A stretch of 64,000 nucleotides of DNA, taken from positions 62,001 through 126,000 of the IMG/VR virus record IMGVR_UViG_3300044712_000998; one strand, 5' to 3'. The position numbers were made by a program, and so were the translations under genes. The notes under the pieces were generated by a model. It saw only the letters and a program-made list of their open reading frames with translations. It did no database searches and was not told the DNA's origin. This document shows, in pieces, positions 59,844-64,000 of this stretch (the stretch's first letter is position 1; the number at the start of each line of letters is the position of its first letter). The stretch comes from a virus.

Positions 59844-60980
59844 TCAGTCCTGCTTGGGCTCCGCCGCGGCGGCCTCCTTCTTCTTGATGTCGTCGAGGTA
59901 GGCCGTGAGCAGCTGTTCGGCCTGCTCCAGGGTGACCTCGCCCTTGTCCAGCATGTCCCGGATGGCGTGGACGTCGTCGCCATCGGGGGCGACGTCTTCG
60001 AAGTGCTTCAGGGTGCCCAGGAACTGTTCCCTCTCCTGTTGGGCCTGAGCGGCGGCCTCGTCGATGACCGCCTTGCGGTCCATCATGGCCTTGTGCTCCT
60101 TCTTGATCGCCGTCACGGCATCATCCGCAGTCACGGCACCGCGGGTGGTCAGGTCACGCAGCGACCTGAGTTCGTGGCCCTCGGGGAGGTACTTCTCCAC
60201 CCAGACGAGGTTCTCCTCGAGCTGTTCGGTGGTGACCCCCACGACGACCTCCTCGGGTTCGGTCTGGTTGCCGGCCGCCACGATGGTCAGGGCGGTCGAC
60301 GTCGCCAGGGCGCGCTCGTGCTCGTTGACGGCCTCCACGGCCTTCTTGAGCTCGATGTAGGCGTCGCGCCAGATGCAGCCGTAGACCCACTTGTGGTAGG
60401 TCCCGAACTCGGGGATCTCCCCGATGTCCTCGGGCAGCGCCACGGTCTCGCCCGGGGTCCGCAGCGCCGAGCAGGCCTCCAGGACCTTCTGGGCCCAGCG
60501 CCCGTAGGTGATCAGGCTGCGGATCACGGCGTCAGCCTTGGCGATGGCCTCCATGGCCGCCTTCACGGGGGTCACCGTGTACGGCAAGCCGTCCTCGCCG
60601 CGGTACCACTTGTTGGGCAGCGCGGTCGCCGTGATCACGGCGATCTTCTGCTTGCCCTGCTGGTGTTCGCAGCCCAGGCCCTGCATGACCAGCTTGATGG
60701 TCGCGTTCGCCAGGATCTTGGCGACGACGCCGTGGGGCGCCAGGGTGGGGTCCCGGCGCTTCGCGTCGGCGTAGGCCTCGACCTGCTCCCTGAGGGCGGA
60801 GACGCCGAAGTACAGGACCGAACGGTCCAGTCGCTTCGCGACTTCCCCGGGGGTCATATCCGGAACGATTTTGTCGAAGAACAAGGTGTAGTCCCGTTCG
60901 ACGGGGCCCCCGCGGCCCTCCTGGTTGCCCTTGCGGGTCTCGTGGTGGCGGGGCGTGTTGTGGTGCTGGCTCTTGGCCAT
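59844..60980 (-). CDS. Hypothetical protein, 378 aa
   Basis: ATG at 60980 after AGCAGGAGTACCC, so the longer frame is rejected. His/Arg/Gly-rich N-terminus (residues 1-25), then a long helical body with Glu/Ala-rich coiled-coil segments and a Lys/Glu tail. GC-rich third positions are strong. No recognised family. Confidence 0.7.
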   Translation of the reverse strand: MAKSQHHNTPRHHETRKGNQEGRGGPVERDYTLFFDKIVPDMTPGEVAKRLDRSVLYFGVSALREQVEAYADAKRRDPTLAPHGVVAKILANATIKLVMQGLGCEHQQGKQKIAVITATALPNKWYRGEDGLPYTVTPVKAAMEAIAKADAVIRSLITYGRWAQKVLEACSALRTPGETVALPEDIGEIPEFGTYHKWVYGCIWRDAYIELKKAVEAVNEHERALATSTALTIVAAGNQTEPEEVVVGVTTEQLEENLVWVEKYLPEGHELRSLRDLTTRGAVTADDAVTAIKKEHKAMMDRKAVIDEAAAQAQQEREQFLGTLKHFEDVAPDGDDVHAIRDMLDKGEVTLEQAEQLLTAYLDDIKKKEAAAAEPKQD

Positions 60981-61029
60981 GGGTACTCCTGCTGGATATA
61001 TCCGTCCAGCTAGCGGGGATGGGTTCAAC

Positions 61030-61578
61030 CTAGACGCCTTCGACGACCTCATCTCGCCAGGTGGCGAGGGCTTCGAGATCGACGAGAGGAAACGAGCTGC
61101 GATCCTGTTCGGGAACCGCGGCGTAGAGCTTGGTGACTTTGTCGAGGAGATCCTCGACGTGATCATGGCCGAGCAGGATCCACCTGCGATCAAGCCGCAT
61201 TAGGGGTTCGATGAGCCCCAGTGCGGCGACCAGCCGGCGTATCGCGCCGTGCTCGGTCTCTTCGATCTTCTCCAACGACCCGACGCGCTCCAGGCGCTCC
61301 AGGGTCTCCCGGATCGTCCGGCACAGATAGCCGGAAATCATACCTGCAGATGACTTCAGAACGGACCACGCCGACACGGTCCGCTCCGGGCGGATCTCGA
61401 TGTCGCCCTGGATCGTGTTGCCCTCGATGGCTTCCACGGCATCCATGGCTGCCGGCAACGGGATCTTCCCAGGAACCAGGAGCAGCCGGAACTCGGTCTG
61501 CCGTTTCTCGGTGATGATCCCGCGATGCGAGTGCATCGCGTGGAACATCTCCGTGATCCGGTCCGCGTCGGGGATCAA
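61030..61578 (-). CDS. Hypothetical protein, 182 aa
   Basis: The TTG at 61578 overlaps the upstream TGA and follows CGGAG by six bases; an ATG at residue 11 is possible. Helical C-terminus with Leu-rich heptads. The stop is TAG. No recognised family. Confidence 0.6.
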   Translation of the reverse strand: MIPDADRITEMFHAMHSHRGIITEKRQTEFRLLLVPGKIPLPAAMDAVEAIEGNTIQGDIEIRPERTVSAWSVLKSSAGMISGYLCRTIRETLERLERVGSLEKIEETEHGAIRRLVAALGLIEPLMRLDRRWILLGHDHVEDLLDKVTKLYAAVPEQDRSSFPLVDLEALATWRDEVVEGV

Positions 61579-61784
61579 GCAGGACTCCGGACGAGCTCGG
61601 GTTCCGCAGCCTCGGCGACGACCACCTGGATGGTGGCACGCCTGTTATCGGCTTCGATCACAGCGATGGCGCCCTCGACCTGCTCGAGTTCAGCCTCGAG
61701 TAAGGTGACGTCGTCGGGCATCGCGCAGATCATCTGGCCGAGCTGATCCCGGCGCAGTTCAAGTTCGTTAAGTTTATGATGCAT
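61575..61784 (-). CDS. Coiled-coil small protein, 69 aa
   Basis: ATG at 61784 after GGAGAACAC. One long helix (LNELELRRDQLGQMICAMPD then EAELEQVEGAIAVIEADN). Function unknown. Confidence 0.65.
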   Translation of the reverse strand: MHHKLNELELRRDQLGQMICAMPDDVTLLEAELEQVEGAIAVIEADNRRATIQVVVAEAAEPELVRSPA

Positions 61785-61803
61785 GTGTTCTCCAGTGGTT
61801 CGG

Positions 61804-61834
61804 GGCCCACCAGGATGCCATGTCCTGGTGGGCC
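61804..61834 (-). terminator. 12-bp perfect hairpin
   Basis: GGCCCACCAGGA pairs with TCCTGGTGGGCC around a 7-base loop, between the stop of the 61845 gene and the next ribosome binding site. There is no U-tract. Confidence 0.6.
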
Positions 61835-61844
61835 AACAGTTGAT

Positions 61845-62759
61845 CTAGCGGTGCCGGCCTTCCGCTTCGAGCTGATCTTCGACCCAACGGTTCAGCTTCC
61901 GGAACACGGCCCTGGGGACGTGTTTCCAGCCGACCCCGAGCTCCGTGGAACCCCTGGGGGTCCAGATCCGGAGACACTTGCCGCCGTTGGTGTGGGTCAT
62001 GGAGCCCTTGAGGAACTCGACGACCTCATCGATGTCACGAATCGACGAGTTGTTGGTGATTACAGGGATTTTGGGTCCCTTCTTCACCACCGCTGCAGCG
62101 GCTTGGGCCACAACTGCCACCGGCCTGGCCTGAGGCACCGGCGGCAATGCCGGTGGATCGGGCTCCTGCGGCGTCACGATCTCCTCGGGGCCCTTGCTCT
62201 CGGGCTCCTTGTTCCCCAGCGTTCGCAGCGCGGCGACGTCCTTGAGGAACGAGGCCTCATCGGGGAACTTGTCGATGCCGAGGCACTGGATGCCGCGCAG
62301 GGCCTCCCAGAGCCCGCGGATCGGTGCCGCCACGAACGGCTTCTGGGTCGACGCCTTGACCCACAGCGAGGTCAGCCGGCGGTCCTGCATCTTGCAGGCC
62401 TTGTATGAGATCCCGAGAACCTCGGCGAGCCCGAGGTTGGAGAGGAGCTCTTCACCGTTGTCGCGGCGCCGCACCACCAGTTTGCGGTCCAGGGACTCGC
62501 TTACGATGTCGACGTCCACCGGTGGAATACCGGTCTTCTTCGGGGACTGCGACTTGGTGACCCGACGGGGCTTCGGCAGCCGGTCGACCTTCTGCGGCTG
62601 CACGGGGTGCGCCGGAGCCGGAACCGGTTGCTGGGCCGCCTCGGGGGCCCCGGCGATGATCTTGATCCCGGCATCCGAGAGGACCTTGAAGATCGTCCCC
62701 AGGGCCCCGACGTGGGCCGCGTTGAGGGGATCCACCGAGAACTGGTACCTGAACGTCAC
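61845..62759 (-). CDS. Hypothetical protein, 304 aa
   Basis: GTG at 62759 follows GGGAGGTCCAA and overlaps the upstream TGA. Pro/Ala/Lys-rich middle regions separate a globular N-terminus (TFRYQFSVDPLNAAHVGALG) from two further small domains. Linker-rich proteins like this often act as scaffolds; no family recognised. The stop is TAG. Confidence 0.65.
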   Translation of the reverse strand: MTFRYQFSVDPLNAAHVGALGTIFKVLSDAGIKIIAGAPEAAQQPVPAPAHPVQPQKVDRLPKPRRVTKSQSPKKTGIPPVDVDIVSESLDRKLVVRRRDNGEELLSNLGLAEVLGISYKACKMQDRRLTSLWVKASTQKPFVAAPIRGLWEALRGIQCLGIDKFPDEASFLKDVAALRTLGNKEPESKGPEEIVTPQEPDPPALPPVPQARPVAVVAQAAAAVVKKGPKIPVITNNSSIRDIDEVVEFLKGSMTHTNGGKCLRIWTPRGSTELGVGWKHVPRAVFRKLNRWVEDQLEAEGRHR

Positions 62760-62881
62760 TTGGACCTCCCGGCCTCGTGGGCCTGGTTGCTGAGTTGGCG
62801 GGACGCGATCGTGGCCCCCAGGGCGAGGCCGATGCCGAGCCCCAGGATGCCCGAGATCAGGGCGATGTGGAGGCACTTCAC
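62756..62881 (-). CDS. Small membrane peptide, 41 aa
   Basis: The GTG at 62881 is seven bases after GGAGG and overlaps the upstream TGA (GTGA); the stop overlaps the next GTG. The product is a single hydrophobic Gly/Leu-rich helix (ISGILGLGIGLALGATIASR) with a hydrophilic tail. Probable inner-membrane peptide. Confidence 0.6.
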   Translation of the reverse strand: MKCLHIALISGILGLGIGLALGATIASRQLSNQAHEAGRSK

Positions 62882-63396
62882 TTCTTGGCCTCCTTGCGCT
62901 GCTGATATCGCTGCCCCTCGCCGTTCACGACTTCGAAGACGCCGTCTTTATCGGGTGGGCTCATGTAGTCGATCTGACCTGTAGTCCAACGGACCACAGC
63001 CTTGCCACCTTCGACGGTCCATTTACCTGGCACTCGCTGCCATGGAGTCGTAGCAGATCCATCTGCTAGAAGTTCCAGCTTGATCTTGCCCTCATACTTA
63101 CCGACGAAGACCGACTTTCCGGCGCCGTCGCCGAGGAGATCATCTTTGGCTGGTGCGGGGAGCGGTTCCCCGGCTTGCGCTTTCTCGATGAGTGCGCGGA
63201 TCGCGAGGGCTTCATCGAGCTTGTTGGCCTTGGTCGCCTTGGCCTGCTCGGCCTCCAGCGACTTGACCAAGGCGGCGCGGGCCGAGGTCTCAGCGGTGTT
63301 GTAGGATCCCAAGGCGCGCTGGGCGCCGATGGGGAGCTCGGGCTCAGCGGCGCTGAGCAGGACCGAGGCGATAGCCAGTAACACGTGCAGCCACAT
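62878..63396 (-). CDS. Secreted protein with signal peptide, 172 aa
   Basis: ATG at 63396 after GAAAGGAGCCACT, so the longer frame is rejected. It begins MWLHVLLAIASVLLSAAEPE, a signal peptide with likely cleavage after Ala. A helical central region follows, then a beta-rich C-terminus with W.V.GGKAVVRW. Function unknown; export suggests an envelope role. Confidence 0.65.
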   Translation of the reverse strand: MWLHVLLAIASVLLSAAEPELPIGAQRALGSYNTAETSARAALVKSLEAEQAKATKANKLDEALAIRALIEKAQAGEPLPAPAKDDLLGDGAGKSVFVGKYEGKIKLELLADGSATTPWQRVPGKWTVEGGKAVVRWTTGQIDYMSPPDKDGVFEVVNGEGQRYQQRKEAKK

Positions 63397-63417
63397 AGTG
63401 GCTCCTTTCGTCTGTGA

Positions 63418-63452
63418 AAACGACGACGCCGTGGGATCACCACGGCGTCGTC
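63418..63452 (-). terminator. Rho-independent terminator
   Basis: A 13-bp perfect stem (GACGACGCCGTGG with CCACGGCGTCGTC, five-base loop) is followed on the minus strand by GTTTTC. It would end the transcript of the TROVE-type gene. Confidence 0.75.
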
Positions 63453-63473
63453 TGCTTTCCGTTGTTGATGAGA

Positions 63474-64000
63474 TCAGGAAACCGGGTCCGCCCCGGGATC
63501 CTCGGCGGCATCGGCCGCCTTCTTCGCCCAGGGGTCCCAGGCGTCGATCGCCTGGACCAGACCTGCGGGGCCCTGCTCCAGCATCGGGATCGTATCCCAG
63601 ATCCTGTCGCTGAACCCGCCGAGCTGGATGACCCGCTTGTTCTCCGGGGCCGCCAGGGTGGACCCGTCGCCATGCAGGTTCCACACGTAGAGGTGGTTCT
63701 TGGGGTTCCTGTTCAGCCAGTTCGTGGCCGCAGTCTCGTCCCCGTACCAGCTCTGCATGTCGGACATCACGAAGATGCGCCTGAACTGCGCCAGATCGAT
63801 GAGCCCGAAGATCGAGCTCATGTTGGTGCCGTGCCCGACGTCACCGATCTTGCCGAGGACCCCTGCGACGACGTCCACCACCGGGCGGGCCGCGGGGCCC
63901 GTGGTGATGTACTTCGAGGTGTCCGCGAAGATCGCCATGTCGCACTTCGGGTTCTGGCGGCGCACCGTGGCCCCCATGACCGCCGCTGCCTCGACGCAGC
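63474..64000 (-). CDS. TROVE/Ro60-like protein, partial (N-terminus outside window)
   Basis: About 175 residues of the C-terminus are visible; the frame is open to the window edge. The sequence follows the von Willebrand A half of Ro60/Rsr proteins: CDMAIFADTSKYI, DVGHGTNMSSIFGLI, RIFVMSDMQSW and QLGGFSDRIWDTI. The metal site's T (HGTN) and D (SDMQ) are present; DxSxS would lie outside the window. Ro60 proteins bind Y RNAs and misfolded RNA, and some phages carry them. The DNA end of the gene is not seen. Confidence 0.65.
   Translation of the reverse strand, partial: CVEAAAVMGATVRRQNPKCDMAIFADTSKYITTGPAARPVVDVVAGVLGKIGDVGHGTNMSSIFGLIDLAQFRRIFVMSDMQSWYGDETAATNWLNRNPKNHLYVWNLHGDGSTLAAPENKRVIQLGGFSDRIWDTIPMLEQGPAGLVQAIDAWDPWAKKAADAAEDPGADPVS

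Overview
The window is a contiguous stretch of a large, GC-rich (roughly 60%) tailed double-stranded DNA phage genome. Supporting evidence: about 100 tightly packed and mostly overlapping genes (ATGA, GTGA and TAATG junctions), a large terminase subunit, a phage-type replication set (family A DNA polymerase with an N-terminal uracil-DNA-glycosylase-like domain, primase, DnaB-like helicase, RecA-like recombinase, SbcC/SbcD pair) and no cellular housekeeping genes. Almost every gene is on the minus strand. The one clear plus-strand gene is the terminase near 50.5-52.3 kb. Ribosome binding sites are strong AAGGAGG types, so the host uses a canonical anti-Shine-Dalgarno; I cannot name the host. 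Starts below follow those sites, so many genes are shorter than the maximal open frame.

Layout. 1-13.5 kb: small, mostly unrecognised accessory genes (several zinc-knuckle proteins, an AAA+ ATPase, a Lar-like protein, a secreted 3D-domain protein, three tandem paralogues). 13.5-26.3 kb: DnaQ-like exonuclease, HNH endonuclease, a RuvA-RuvB-RusA block for Holliday junctions, and many unknowns. 26.3-36.7 kb: replication/recombination core (RecA-like, possible SSB, UDG-polymerase, primase, DnaB helicase, SF2 helicase). 36.7-48.5 kb: two complete ubiquitin-like conjugation cassettes (E1-like, E2-like, JAB/JAMM peptidase, Ubl) arranged around SbcC, with SbcD just upstream. 48.5-53.5 kb: a noncoding island, the strand switch to terminase, a GIY-YIG-type protein and arrays of a 5-bp GGCNN repeat. 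53.5-64 kb: small genes, an amber (CUA) suppressor tRNA followed directly by a PTH2-like peptidyl-tRNA hydrolase gene carrying an in-frame TAG at codon 4, a Dda/RecD-like helicase, unknowns, and the end of a TROVE/Ro60-type von Willebrand A protein cut by the window edge.

How the genes may work together. Replication proteins, SbcCD, RuvAB and RusA give the phage its own replication and recombination-processing apparatus. The two Ubl cassettes hold everything needed for activation, transfer and removal of a protein tag; their position around the SbcCD genes suggests, but does not prove, a link to DNA processing or to replacing or countering host defence. The suppressor tRNA and the amber-interrupted hydrolase look like a co-transcribed pair in which one is needed to make the other.
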